Part shown: one piece after another, positions 42,541 to 52,680 of the stretch
Position numbering within the stretch: position 1 is the first letter of the stretch
Layout of the letters: the number at the start of each line of letters is the position of its first letter
Origin: Pseudozobellia sp. WGM2
Lineage (GTDB): Bacteria > Bacteroidota > Bacteroidia > Flavobacteriales > Flavobacteriaceae
Direction: 5' to 3'
DNA length: 64,000 bases
NCBI RefSeq assembly: GCF_017810075.1
Contig: NZ_JADNYK010000001.1
Span: forward strand, 62,001-126,000
Program-made: the position numbers and the translations under genes
The notes under the pieces: generated by a model
Told to the model about the DNA's origin: nothing
What the model saw: only the letters and a program-made list of their open reading frames with translations
Databases searched by the model: none

Positions 42541-43662
42541 TTAACTTTTCGGAACTAACTTATAAATTCCTTTGCCTTCTACCGCAACATAAATTAAACC
42601 ATCAGGACCTTCTTTTACATCGCGTACACGACCTATATCGGCCATAAGCTTTTCTCGGTTTACTACTTTGTTGCCCTCAAGTTCTAGACGCTCCAAATAT
42701 TGAAATTTTAAGGAACCTACTAAAACGCTACCTTGCCAATCGCCATACTTATCAGAAGAAATAAAAGCCATACCACTTGGGGCTATACTAGGCACCCAAT
42801 AGTGTAGGGGTTGTTCCATACCTTCTTTTTCTGTTTCGTCAGTAATGATTGTTCCACTGTAATTAATGCCGTAAGTGATTACGGGCCACCCGTAATTTGC
42901 TCCGGGTTTGATAACATTTATTTCATCGCCACCTCTTGGTCCGTGTTCGTTATCCCATATTTCGCCTGTTTCCGGATGCTTGGCTAGGCCTTGAGGGTTT
43001 CTGTGTCCGTAACTGTAAATTGCGGTCTTTGCACCATCTTGCCCAACGAAAGGATTGTCATCGGGTATTTTACCATCCTCATGAAATCGATAGATTTTAC
43101 CTCCGTCTCGTGTAATATCTTGTGGGTTTTCATCACGTGCACCACGTTCTCCTATCGATAAGAATAAGTAGCCATCATTATCAAATACTATTCGAGAGCC
43201 AAAGTGTTGACCTTTGGTAGTGTTGGGTGTGGCTTTGTATAGTAACTCGTTATCAGTTAGTGAGTTGTCTTTTAATTTAGCACGCATCAATGCTGTATGC
43301 CCACCTTTTTCTTCCCCTTCTTCAGAAGCGTAAGAAATATAGATCCATCCATTGTTTTCGTAATCGGGATGTACCTCGATATCCAATAATCCACCCTGAC
43401 CTCTCGTATATACTTCTGGAACGTTTGAGATTTTTGTCTTAACTCCTTCTTTGAAATGGATTATCTCTCCCGATTTTTCTGTTACGAGCATACTTCCATC
43501 TGGTAAAAAAGCCATTCCCCACGGAATCTGCATTTCATCGATTATAAGCTGTTGGGTAAAGGGGGTGTTTTTAGGGTCTTTTACTTGGTTTTCAGCATCT
43601 TGAGCGCAAGACGAATTGAAAATGCCAATGGTTAAAAAGACAAGAAGTACACTATTTTTCAT
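42541..43662 (-). CDS. PQQ-dependent sugar dehydrogenase (sGDH/Asd-type beta-propeller) lipoprotein
   Basis: 373 residues with a lipoprotein-like signal (FNSSCAQ). The soluble aldose dehydrogenase propeller is recognisable: IPWGMAFLPDGSMLVTEKSG, GGLLDIEVHPDYENN, GQHFGSRIVFDNDGYLFLSIGER (catalytic His and Arg), SYGHRNPQGLAKHPETGEIWDNEHGPRGGDEIN and APSGMAFISSDKYG. Members oxidise free sugars outside the cytoplasm. The gene precedes the cytochrome c in an apparent operon. No PQQ synthesis genes are in the window. Some flavobacteria import the cofactor; that is a possibility only. Confidence 0.9.
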   Translation of the reverse strand: MKNSVLLVFLTIGIFNSSCAQDAENQVKDPKNTPFTQQLIIDEMQIPWGMAFLPDGSMLVTEKSGEIIHFKEGVKTKISNVPEVYTRGQGGLLDIEVHPDYENNGWIYISYASEEGEEKGGHTALMRAKLKDNSLTDNELLYKATPNTTKGQHFGSRIVFDNDGYLFLSIGERGARDENPQDITRDGGKIYRFHEDGKIPDDNPFVGQDGAKTAIYSYGHRNPQGLAKHPETGEIWDNEHGPRGGDEINVIKPGANYGWPVITYGINYSGTIITDETEKEGMEQPLHYWVPSIAPSGMAFISSDKYGDWQGSVLVGSLKFQYLERLELEGNKVVNREKLMADIGRVRDVKEGPDGLIYVAVEGKGIYKLVPKS

Positions 43663-43795
43663 GGTTTCACGTTAAAAGTAATATTAATGTATGCCTAGCG
43701 GATAAATATAAAGAGAATTTATAAGTTTAAATAATTACACTTAAGAATAAAATGCTCCCAAATCGCATCTATTCTTATCAACTAAGACTTAACCT

Positions 43796-46700
43796 ATGTT
43801 CCCAAAAAAAATGCGGCATGTTCTTGTTGCCCTACTGTTCTTATGTTTCTCAGTAGTATGCGCAACATCAATAGCTAATGCTAAAGTACACACTTTTATA
43901 AGTGAGGTTGCCGAAGCGGTAAAAGACGCTGTCTCAATAGAGAAAGTGGAAACTGCAAAGAGCAACTCGGTTTTTCTGAAGAATACATTCAAAAATAGCC
44001 AGAAGAATAAAGTGGCTATTGCCCCTATGTTCATGACTATTGTTCAAGGAGCCGACGAGACGGTCAACTGTACAAATGATGGCGCCACGATTGCTCGATT
44101 CATTCTTTGTGGTGATTCTGACGATCGAACTATCTCTTTATCAGGTTCACCAACCAGTGGTGTCTCTTGGCAGCAGTTAACGGGTGCCACTCCCAACACA
44201 AATTTAGAATGTCCTGATTACACATCAACTTATACCGAGGTTGCAGATACTCCTACCTTTAACCTTGATGCAAGCAGCATTTCAGCTGCTAACGGTGCGG
44301 AATTTAGGGTTCAGGTGAATGGGGGGCAATATTATTATATTGAAGTAGTCAAGAGTACGATAACCCAGACGTATACTAAAAAAGATTTTGTTTGTAACAA
44401 TCCAGGACGTATTGAAGTTACCGGTCTACCTAATAGTTATCAGTTTAGAATTCGTGAAGGGGCAAATGCTTTTGGGCCTTACCAATCCTCTTCTATTTTC
44501 GATAATCTTGATCCAGGTTCATACCAGGTTCAGGCCCGATTGAATATTTCTGGCCAAGTTTGTGAATACTTATATGAAGTAATTGAAATTGAGCAAGTAG
44601 ATATTGAGATTGATGTAACTTTTACCAATCCGGTTTGTAGCGGAGAAACCGGAAGTATCGATGTTACTGTTAATCCTGAAGTGCCCGGTCCATATGTCTA
44701 TACTTTATTGGACGAGAACGGAGCAGAAATAGAATTTACTTCGACCATTTCGAGCAATACCTACACTTTTGGTGCAGTAAGTGAAGGCACTTATGCCGTT
44801 AAGGTTGAAACCAATGATTGTAAGGAAGATATACCAAACGGAATTCCTGCTCCTATTCAATACACCGATACCAATGGTGACCCGATCACTGTGGGGGTAG
44901 GTTTAAGTCCTATTTCAGTGGTTACCGATACTAATGGTATGAGCTTTGGTTGTTCTGACATCACAAGTGTTGATATTGACGTAACTCCTTCCGGGGGTTC
45001 TGGTACTTATAGTTATACGGTAAGTGATGGTGGCAATTCAGGAGGAACGTTCACCGGAACCAGCTCTTATACGGTAACCAGCCCAGGTACTTACACCTTT
45101 TTCATTACGGATGACCAAGGTTGTACCGCCGAAAAATCGGAATATGTTGCTGAACTAGACCCGCCGGATATTACGGCATCGGATATAGTCGGAACCTGTA
45201 CAAATGGGGGCGGAAAGGTTGATTTTACCATAAATGACCCAAGAGGTTTCAATTTAGAATATAGAGCCACCAATAATGCCGGGGACCCGTTTACTACATC
45301 TTCTACTATTCCTGTGGCCGATGGTACTTATAGTATTGTTGAAGTACGTTACTCACAGGGTGCATTTAGCTGTGTCTTGTCACTCCCATCTGTAACCGTT
45401 ACTTCTGCCGGCGGCTTGAGCAGTTCTGCTGGTTTGACGCAAGATTATACCTGTGCCAACGGAGGTGCTACAATTGATTTTACATCTGCAAGTGGAGGTT
45501 CTGGGTCAGGTTATGAATATAGCGTAGATAATACGAATTATCAATCTGGCACCACTTTCACAGGTTTAGCTCCCGGTACATATATACCTTATGTACGGGA
45601 TGATGCAGGTTGCTATCAGGCACTGGGCCCCATCACGGTTTCTGAACCGGTACCCCCGACTTCGATTGATTTTGCCCAAGATAATTTAGATTGCGCATCA
45701 GGAACGAGCCGGGTAACCGTTGACGTACAGCCATCAGGTTTCCCCGTAGCTCAGTATGAAATTATTTCATCCAATCCAACTACGACCTTACCACCTGCCC
45801 AAGCAAGCAATGTGTTTAACGGGCTTAGTTTAGATACTTCTTATCAGTTCGAAATAACCGATACTGATGGGTGTACCTATACGTCCAGTTTTACGACCGG
45901 TGGTTTTAGTACTATCAGAGCCCGCATTCAAGCTGGAGGTGACTTGCGGGTATGTCCCGGAGCCACTGATGGCAACGGAGGTTTCTTAGTTGATGGTTAC
46001 GCGACCGATTATGATTATGTAGTGAATAGAACTGCACCTTCAGCAGCTGTGGTTACAAGTGGTACCAACAGCACTAGTTTAAATATTCCTATTTCGGGCT
46101 TGGGAGCTGGTACTTATGAAATCACGGTAACCGATAATGATACCAATTGTACTTCTACCGCTTCTTTCGATGTGGAGGAAGCAGCTACCCCATTGAGTAT
46201 CACTCCAACTGTAACCGATATGAGTTGCCAGAACAACAATATTGGTAGAGTAAGGGCCGATGCGACCGGTGGCTTCGGCGGCTATAGGTATGAATTAGAA
46301 TGGCCGGCTACGGACGGTAGAACGCAGGGCCCAAAAACGGGACGTACGTTTGGTAATTTGACGGAAGAGGGTACATATACCTTAACTGTAATAGATACAG
46401 AGGGTTGTACGGCTTCAACAACATTTACGCTTACTAGTGTTTCGGCACCGAGCATAGCACTTGACAGTGCAGATTTTTGTTATTCGTCAACCAATAGCTC
46501 GGAAATTACGGTGACATCTACAGCCGGTTCGGCTCCATTAACCAGTCATAGGTATAGAATTAACGGAGGACCATTGAACGTGTCAGGAACCCCGGGAACT
46601 TATACCTTTAATAATTTAGTACCGGGTAATTATACTATTGAAGTCGTTGATGGAAACAATTGTATAGCTTCAACCTCGACAGTAAGGATTCCACCACAGA

Positions 46701-49700
46701 TACAGGCAAATTTGGCTATGGTGAGTGAAATACCTTGTGGGGGAGATGGTGAAATGGAAATTACCATTACAGGAGGTGATATTTCTAACCTTGCATCTAC
46801 TTCATATACAATATTTTTAGACGGTGCTGCGGTAGCAGGTCACACTGGAAACCCAATTCCTTCAAACCCGTTTACGTATACGGTGCCATTCGGTCAGCAT
46901 GGTGATTATACTGTTGAAATAAGTGATAACAATACCTGTTCTAATACCTCTGAAGCGTTAACTTTTGCTCAGCCTACCAATATTGCCTCTACTGATCGTA
47001 TTGTCGGCCCCAGTTGTGGTGATGCCAACAGTGGTTTCGTTGAGGTGATCCCAACGGTATCATCAGGGGTACCTCCTTTCGAAGTCGTTTTTGCACCTGC
47101 AGGTACATTAGTGCCTGATCCGAACAATCCTGATCCATCATCGACATACAGTTTTTCTGATCAGACCATTTACTCGGGTCTAGCAGTAGGCACCTATGAA
47201 TATTTGGTTAAAGATTCTAGAAATTGTATAACTGCTGTAACTACAGTCAATGTAGTGCCCGACCCTGATCCTGCTCCAGATGCAACAGTGACACCTATTG
47301 ATGCCACGTGTTCTACAGGGGATTTATCAGGAGGAGTAATAATTGACCTTCCTACAGCAGGAGTAGAAAACTATACGGTTATCATTGAGGATAATTTTGG
47401 TAATGCTATTTATACTCAAAACGATATAGCCGATACTGATTTTTCACTAACAATTACAGACCCCAGCCTTATTCCTGGAAATTATCAGGTTATCGTGCTC
47501 GATTCTAGAGGCTGTAATGATCAAGAATCTTTGACTATTGATACGGCAGGTCTGGACATTGCTCCTGACTACCCAACTCCTACCGGTTTCTGTAGTCCAG
47601 GGGGAACTACGGTTTGTGTGGATATTTTGAACGGTACGGGTCCATACGAAATCAGATTGGCAGACCCAGACCCACTAGTAGGGTGGACTGCTCCAAATAA
47701 TACAGCTACGAGACATTGTTTCAGTAATTTATTGTGGGGTGTTTCTTATACTGTAGAAGTTAGGGATACGGCTACGGGTTGTATTTACGAAGAAGTAATT
47801 ACAGTACCGGGCAACGGGGGATTGAACGTTAGTCTTACAATAGATAACGCCAATTGTTACAACGGGGATGTAGGTTTGGAATATACCATAACTTCAGGCA
47901 CCGGACCGTACAATGTTGTAATAACCAATTTAGATACAGGCGATATTGTACAGAACTTGACCGGTTCTTTGATAACCAATGATATAATTCCTGTTCCTTC
48001 GGGTCATTATGGTATTTCGGTAGAAGATACTACAACTAACTGTTCAGATGGCGCGGAAGATGAAGCGATATTGTTGACCCCACGTGTTGATATTATTGAT
48101 AATCAAAATGCCAATTGTAATGCTTTAGGTCAATTAACGGTAAGGGGTAGTGGTGGAACACCATTTGCGACCGGTAGTCCATACTTATATGCTTACGTTC
48201 CCGCTGGTACTCCAGTTGATGCTGACGGTACCCTAACACCTGCAGACCCATCTGATGATTTCACCGATGCCTCAACAGTGGCACTTCCCGGGTCAACGGC
48301 ACCCGGTACCGATTACGATATTTGGGTAAGGGATGCGAACAATTGCTCTTATCGCGTTTCAGCGGCGGTTATTCAGTTAAATCCTGATTTACCATTGACT
48401 CCACCTGTGGTGAACAACGCATGTGATGTGGTTACTACAGCTGCCACTGGATTTAATATAGAACTTAGTTTGCCCGGAGATTTTGATACGCCTACATTTA
48501 CCTTAAACGGTGTAAGTCAAACCGTGGCTAACTCAGGATCTGCAGGTACACCTACCACTGTGACCTTTACGGTCAATAATGTTGGTAACTACCCTTTCGA
48601 AATTATTGATGCAAATGGATGTAGTGTAGTAGGCATTGCTGAGGTATTTCAAGTGCTTTCGGCATCTGGAGGCTTTAGTACAGAACCGAATTGTGAGAAT
48701 GATGATGGTATTGTAACAATTACTGCCGATGGTGGTAGTGGTGATTTTACGTATCGATTGACGGGTCTACCAATTTCTGGTCCAGCCCTTGATATCACTG
48801 ATTCTAATAATGACGGGATTTTTCCAGATATTCCCCCTGGTGACTATCAGGTTGAAGTTACGGACAATCAGGTTGTTGATGGCTCAGGTACTAATTGTTC
48901 GGTTACCGTTGATAATATCCTTCGAACAGCACCTACATCTCCAGTTATTGATGATACCGGCGCTACTGATGTGAGTTGTAACGGGTTGGGAGATGGAAGT
49001 ATTGCTGTCTCTGTGCAAGGAGGTACGGATATTGACGGAATAAGAGAATATAATTTGTATTCCAGTACATTGGCAGCAATGCCTAGTGGTCTAGATAATT
49101 CTAGTAGAATTGATGACAATCTTTCTGGGGCATTTTCAAACTTAACTCCGGGTACTTATGTGATAGAGGTAGTGACCGATAGAAGTTGTTTTGATAGGGA
49201 GGAAGTAATTATAAATGAGCCACCACCATTTGAGATCGATGTTACGTCAGGTACTTTGGTTTGTAACCCTGCAGCTAATCAATATAGCACTACAAATGTA
49301 ACTGCAAATATTGTTGGGGCGAATATCGGAAACGGAGGACCTTACGGTTACAAAATTGATTTGGCCGATAGTTACCAAACAAGTCCAACGTTCGAAATAG
49401 TAGATACAGGTTTTGATCAAACGATTACTGTTTATGCTATCGACGCTAATGGTTGTGAATTCAATGATTCTGTAACTGTTCTTCCCCCTAATACGGTCAC
49501 GGCAACGATTACTCAACTATCTCCAATGGATTGCGAAAATCCTGAGCGAATTCGTATCGATGTATCGGGCACTACCAACTTCATTATTGAAGACCAGGGG
49601 TTCTCGGTAGCGCCAGTGGCAGATGTGTCACAACCAAGTGGAAGCTTCGTGGAGTTCGATCTACCCATGGTAGCTGGCGAATACAATCTACAGGTAAACG

Positions 49701-52585
49701 ATCAAAATGGTTGTACCTACCCTATAACCGCATACGTGGTTGATACACCGGTACTGCCCACGGTCTCAATTAGCCAAAATCAACCGATTGGTTGTTTTGG
49801 TGCAACCGATGGAATTTTAAACATCGAAATAACCAATTTACCAAGTATGACCAACTTTTCCGGCGTTTATGATTATTGGGTCTATAATGCATCGGATCCC
49901 GGTTTCTCCGGTGGTTCTTTTGGTACCCCAGTTGGCGGAAATTCAACAGGTACTTTGGATGTCTCCCTTGATGGTAACCCCACTATGATAACAGGTATTG
50001 CAAGTGGTAACCTGCGTGTTGTTATTCGTGAAAATGGTAAGACTGTGACGTCTTGTGAGGTGTTCAGTAATGTAAGTACTATTGAACGACCTGGTGAACA
50101 GTTGCGTATAACTTCACTTGATGAAGTAGGAAGGGTGGGTTGTAGCAATGATTTAGGAGAGATTGTAGCCAATACTGTTGGTGGCTGGGATAACTCACCG
50201 TATGAATATAGATTAGAATACGAAAACCCAGTAGGCAGTGGTTTCGCAGCACATAGTAATGCTTCATATGCAACTTTTGCGGCGAATGGTGATAATGATC
50301 GCTTCGAGGGCCTTTCAAGTGGTAATTACCGGGTATATGTAAGAGATATCGAAGGCTGTATACATTTTGAAGATATAGAACTGTTACCTGTACCTCAAAT
50401 AGAAGCGGAAGCTAGTATAACTAGGGAACTTGAATGTCCTCAAGGTAACGATGCGGTTATTGTTGCCGTTGAACCGGGAACCTCTACACCGGGGGCCGTT
50501 GGCGGCGTGCCGGGCGGTGGTTATCAATACCGATTATTGCACTTAAATGGCAATGATAATACAGATATAGCATCTATGACCGGTTTTCAGAGTAGTCCTG
50601 AGTTTACGGGTACAACAGGGGTTATACCAGGTGGTTGGTATGCTGTTGAGGTTGTATCTACATTAAATTGTGGGGTAGTTTCGGCGCCTATTCAAGTGAT
50701 TCCACCACCGCCGATCAATCCTGCATTGATTCAGACATCTGTACCGGCGTGTGGCAATGCAGCTACAATGATGATTCGGGTGAATAACCCACAGGGTGGA
50801 ACTTATGAGTATAGTGTTTATAATTCTGGCGGACCTTGGTTTCCTGTTGATGAAGTCGATGCAAATGGTTTGCCTGTAAAAACAAATATTCCAGGTGTTA
50901 TTGGAGATTCATACCGATTCGAGGTGCGAAAAGTTGGTGGCTTAAGTTCATGTTTGGCTCGTAATACAAACGGAATTACGATAACAGACGCCGAGCCATT
51001 GAGTTTGGATCCTGCTTCACCAACTTATGACGTTTCTTGTGCATATGAAGTCGATGGTAGAATAGAAGCTGTTGCCAATGGCGGAACAGGTATTTATGAA
51101 TTTAGAATTTACAATGCTGATCCCGGCACAGATGCATTTGTTGCAGAAACGCTACCGACCTACAATAATCTACCTATGCAAGATTTCGGTACTTTCGAGA
51201 ATTTGGAGTCTGGGAACTATTGGATATCCGTTATCAGCCGTGCAAATTGTGGGGTAGTACAAGGTCCGTTTACGATTGCTGAACCTGCACCGGTTACCAT
51301 TGATGATAGTAGTACACCTGTATCTTGTTTTGGGGAGTCTGATGGAACCATTACCATGGAAGTTACCGGCGGTGCTTCTGGTTTGGTGAAATTTGCCATT
51401 GAACCAAATTTAAGCGAATTTTTCTCAGACCCTGACGATCCACTGACCTATACCTTTACAGGCTTAGCTGCAAATACTCCAAGTAATCCGACATACACGG
51501 TATTGGCCCAAGATGCAGAAGGTTGTCCGCAAACTTTTGAAATCGTAGTTACTGAACCGTTAGAGTTGGAAGTGACCGAAGTGGTGACATCCCCTGAAAC
51601 CTGTATCGGTTTTGCCGACGGTACTGCACAGCTAACTATAACCGGAGGAACTCCCTTTATAGACACGGTAACGTCAGCAACGTACTATGAAACAAGGCTG
51701 GTAGGCCCTAATTCAGATGGTACGGAAGTTTTTGTCAGAAACGATAATTTATATTTTGATAACCTAGTGGGAGGTGAAACCTACTTTGTTTTCATACAAG
51801 ATGCGAATCTTTGTGATACCGACGTTCTGATACCGATAGAAATTGGAGTAGACTTAACGGCAGAGCCCATTGTACAATATGGTTGTGAAGGTATTTTCCC
51901 GAACAGTACAGCTCGGGTCGAAATGCAAGATTCAAGTTTGATGCCACAATTAATGTTCGCCTTAAACCCTATTGACCCAACCGACGCAATTACATCAATG
52001 GCGACAACAGAAAATACTTGGGGCGATTTGCCAGCTGGTGATTATGATGTGTATATCTATCATGAAAATGGTTGTACCAATATGGTCGAGTTTAGTATCG
52101 ATGGTTATGATCCATTGACCTTGATTGCCGAAAAGACCGGACCGAATGAAATAACGGCCACCGCAGAAGGAGGTTATGGAGGTTATGAATTTTTCTTTGA
52201 CGGCACGTCTTTTGGCAGCGAAGGTATTTACACTACTACAGATAGTGGAACGGTGGAGATTCGTGTAGTAGACCAAAACGGTTGTGAAGCTGTAGCAGCT
52301 ATACCTTTCGAATTTACCGGAATGCTTGAAATACCAAATTTCTTCTCTCCTAACGGTGATAATGAGAATGACTATTGGGCTCCTGGCAATAGAGATTTCT
52401 TCCCCAATATTGAAGTCATTATTTACGACCGTTATGGTAGGGTAGTGGCAGAGCTGGATCAGGTGAGCAAATGGGATGGAACGTATGAGGGTAAAGAACT
52501 TCCAACAGGTGATTATTGGTACGTTGTAAATCAAAATGATGATAGAGACATACGTTATGTAGGGCATTTTACCCTATATCGCTAA
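43796..52585 (+). CDS. Giant SprB-like repeat protein with T9SS type B sorting domain
   Basis: 2929 residues, one uninterrupted 8.8-kb frame. The signal peptide ends near SIANA. By hand count about 29 units of 85-105 residues run from about residue 195 to 2830. Nearly every unit begins with a Cys-containing strand followed by G-x-I/V-x-V and ends with a PGxYxVxVxDxxGC-type strand, resembling SprB repeats. The last 85 residues (IPNFFSPNGDNENDYW to the final GHFTLYR) are the gliding-associated type B C-terminal domain recognised by the type IX machinery. SprB is the mobile gliding adhesin of Flavobacterium; a surface adhesin role is inferred. No PorP/SprF gene adjoins it. A terminator follows at 52618. 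Confidence 0.93.
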   Translation: MFPKKMRHVLVALLFLCFSVVCATSIANAKVHTFISEVAEAVKDAVSIEKVETAKSNSVFLKNTFKNSQKNKVAIAPMFMTIVQGADETVNCTNDGATIARFILCGDSDDRTISLSGSPTSGVSWQQLTGATPNTNLECPDYTSTYTEVADTPTFNLDASSISAANGAEFRVQVNGGQYYYIEVVKSTITQTYTKKDFVCNNPGRIEVTGLPNSYQFRIREGANAFGPYQSSSIFDNLDPGSYQVQARLNISGQVCEYLYEVIEIEQVDIEIDVTFTNPVCSGETGSIDVTVNPEVPGPYVYTLLDENGAEIEFTSTISSNTYTFGAVSEGTYAVKVETNDCKEDIPNGIPAPIQYTDTNGDPITVGVGLSPISVVTDTNGMSFGCSDITSVDIDVTPSGGSGTYSYTVSDGGNSGGTFTGTSSYTVTSPGTYTFFITDDQGCTAEKSEYVAELDPPDITASDIVGTCTNGGGKVDFTINDPRGFNLEYRATNNAGDPFTTSSTIPVADGTYSIVEVRYSQGAFSCVLSLPSVTVTSAGGLSSSAGLTQDYTCANGGATIDFTSASGGSGSGYEYSVDNTNYQSGTTFTGLAPGTYIPYVRDDAGCYQALGPITVSEPVPPTSIDFAQDNLDCASGTSRVTVDVQPSGFPVAQYEIISSNPTTTLPPAQASNVFNGLSLDTSYQFEITDTDGCTYTSSFTTGGFSTIRARIQAGGDLRVCPGATDGNGGFLVDGYATDYDYVVNRTAPSAAVVTSGTNSTSLNIPISGLGAGTYEITVTDNDTNCTSTASFDVEEAATPLSITPTVTDMSCQNNNIGRVRADATGGFGGYRYELEWPATDGRTQGPKTGRTFGNLTEEGTYTLTVIDTEGCTASTTFTLTSVSAPSIALDSADFCYSSTNSSEITVTSTAGSAPLTSHRYRINGGPLNVSGTPGTYTFNNLVPGNYTIEVVDGNNCIASTSTVRIPPQIQANLAMVSEIPCGGDGEMEITITGGDISNLASTSYTIFLDGAAVAGHTGNPIPSNPFTYTVPFGQHGDYTVEISDNNTCSNTSEALTFAQPTNIASTDRIVGPSCGDANSGFVEVIPTVSSGVPPFEVVFAPAGTLVPDPNNPDPSSTYSFSDQTIYSGLAVGTYEYLVKDSRNCITAVTTVNVVPDPDPAPDATVTPIDATCSTGDLSGGVIIDLPTAGVENYTVIIEDNFGNAIYTQNDIADTDFSLTITDPSLIPGNYQVIVLDSRGCNDQESLTIDTAGLDIAPDYPTPTGFCSPGGTTVCVDILNGTGPYEIRLADPDPLVGWTAPNNTATRHCFSNLLWGVSYTVEVRDTATGCIYEEVITVPGNGGLNVSLTIDNANCYNGDVGLEYTITSGTGPYNVVITNLDTGDIVQNLTGSLITNDIIPVPSGHYGISVEDTTTNCSDGAEDEAILLTPRVDIIDNQNANCNALGQLTVRGSGGTPFATGSPYLYAYVPAGTPVDADGTLTPADPSDDFTDASTVALPGSTAPGTDYDIWVRDANNCSYRVSAAVIQLNPDLPLTPPVVNNACDVVTTAATGFNIELSLPGDFDTPTFTLNGVSQTVANSGSAGTPTTVTFTVNNVGNYPFEIIDANGCSVVGIAEVFQVLSASGGFSTEPNCENDDGIVTITADGGSGDFTYRLTGLPISGPALDITDSNNDGIFPDIPPGDYQVEVTDNQVVDGSGTNCSVTVDNILRTAPTSPVIDDTGATDVSCNGLGDGSIAVSVQGGTDIDGIREYNLYSSTLAAMPSGLDNSSRIDDNLSGAFSNLTPGTYVIEVVTDRSCFDREEVIINEPPPFEIDVTSGTLVCNPAANQYSTTNVTANIVGANIGNGGPYGYKIDLADSYQTSPTFEIVDTGFDQTITVYAIDANGCEFNDSVTVLPPNTVTATITQLSPMDCENPERIRIDVSGTTNFIIEDQGFSVAPVADVSQPSGSFVEFDLPMVAGEYNLQVNDQNGCTYPITAYVVDTPVLPTVSISQNQPIGCFGATDGILNIEITNLPSMTNFSGVYDYWVYNASDPGFSGGSFGTPVGGNSTGTLDVSLDGNPTMITGIASGNLRVVIRENGKTVTSCEVFSNVSTIERPGEQLRITSLDEVGRVGCSNDLGEIVANTVGGWDNSPYEYRLEYENPVGSGFAAHSNASYATFAANGDNDRFEGLSSGNYRVYVRDIEGCIHFEDIELLPVPQIEAEASITRELECPQGNDAVIVAVEPGTSTPGAVGGVPGGGYQYRLLHLNGNDNTDIASMTGFQSSPEFTGTTGVIPGGWYAVEVVSTLNCGVVSAPIQVIPPPPINPALIQTSVPACGNAATMMIRVNNPQGGTYEYSVYNSGGPWFPVDEVDANGLPVKTNIPGVIGDSYRFEVRKVGGLSSCLARNTNGITITDAEPLSLDPASPTYDVSCAYEVDGRIEAVANGGTGIYEFRIYNADPGTDAFVAETLPTYNNLPMQDFGTFENLESGNYWISVISRANCGVVQGPFTIAEPAPVTIDDSSTPVSCFGESDGTITMEVTGGASGLVKFAIEPNLSEFFSDPDDPLTYTFTGLAANTPSNPTYTVLAQDAEGCPQTFEIVVTEPLELEVTEVVTSPETCIGFADGTAQLTITGGTPFIDTVTSATYYETRLVGPNSDGTEVFVRNDNLYFDNLVGGETYFVFIQDANLCDTDVLIPIEIGVDLTAEPIVQYGCEGIFPNSTARVEMQDSSLMPQLMFALNPIDPTDAITSMATTENTWGDLPAGDYDVYIYHENGCTNMVEFSIDGYDPLTLIAEKTGPNEITATAEGGYGGYEFFFDGTSFGSEGIYTTTDSGTVEIRVVDQNGCEAVAAIPFEFTGMLEIPNFFSPNGDNENDYWAPGNRDFFPNIEVIIYDRYGRVVAELDQVSKWDGTYEGKELPTGDYWYVVNQNDDRDIRYVGHFTLYR

Positions 52586-52617
52586 AAAATGTAAACTTTC
52601 TTTTTAATAATATAAAT

Positions 52618-52648
52618 CGGATGCTCATTTGAGCATCCGTTTCTTTTT
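52618..52648 (+). terminator. Intrinsic terminator after the giant repeat gene
   Basis: CGGATGCTC (52618-52626) pairs perfectly with GAGCATCCG (52631-52639) around an ATTT loop, followed by TTTCTTTTT. Confidence 0.9.
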
Positions 52649-52680
52649 GGTCTACTTTCTTTTATTCGTATTTTTCCATA

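Noticed and set aside
43663-43678. parS-like sequence GGTTTCACGTTAAAAG
   Set aside because: It matches only 12 of 16 positions of the common parS palindrome, is not symmetric, and lies 17 kb from parAB upstream of a sugar dehydrogenase gene.
51995-52567. 190-codon minus-strand open frame inside the giant repeat gene
   Set aside because: It is antisense to conserved T9SS sorting-domain sequence, has no recognisable features, and is explained by codon bias of the real gene.
43796-52585. Repeat-rich DNA considered as a CRISPR or satellite array
   Set aside because: The periodicity is at protein level (about 95 codons) with strong nucleotide divergence; there are no short identical repeats with unique spacers.
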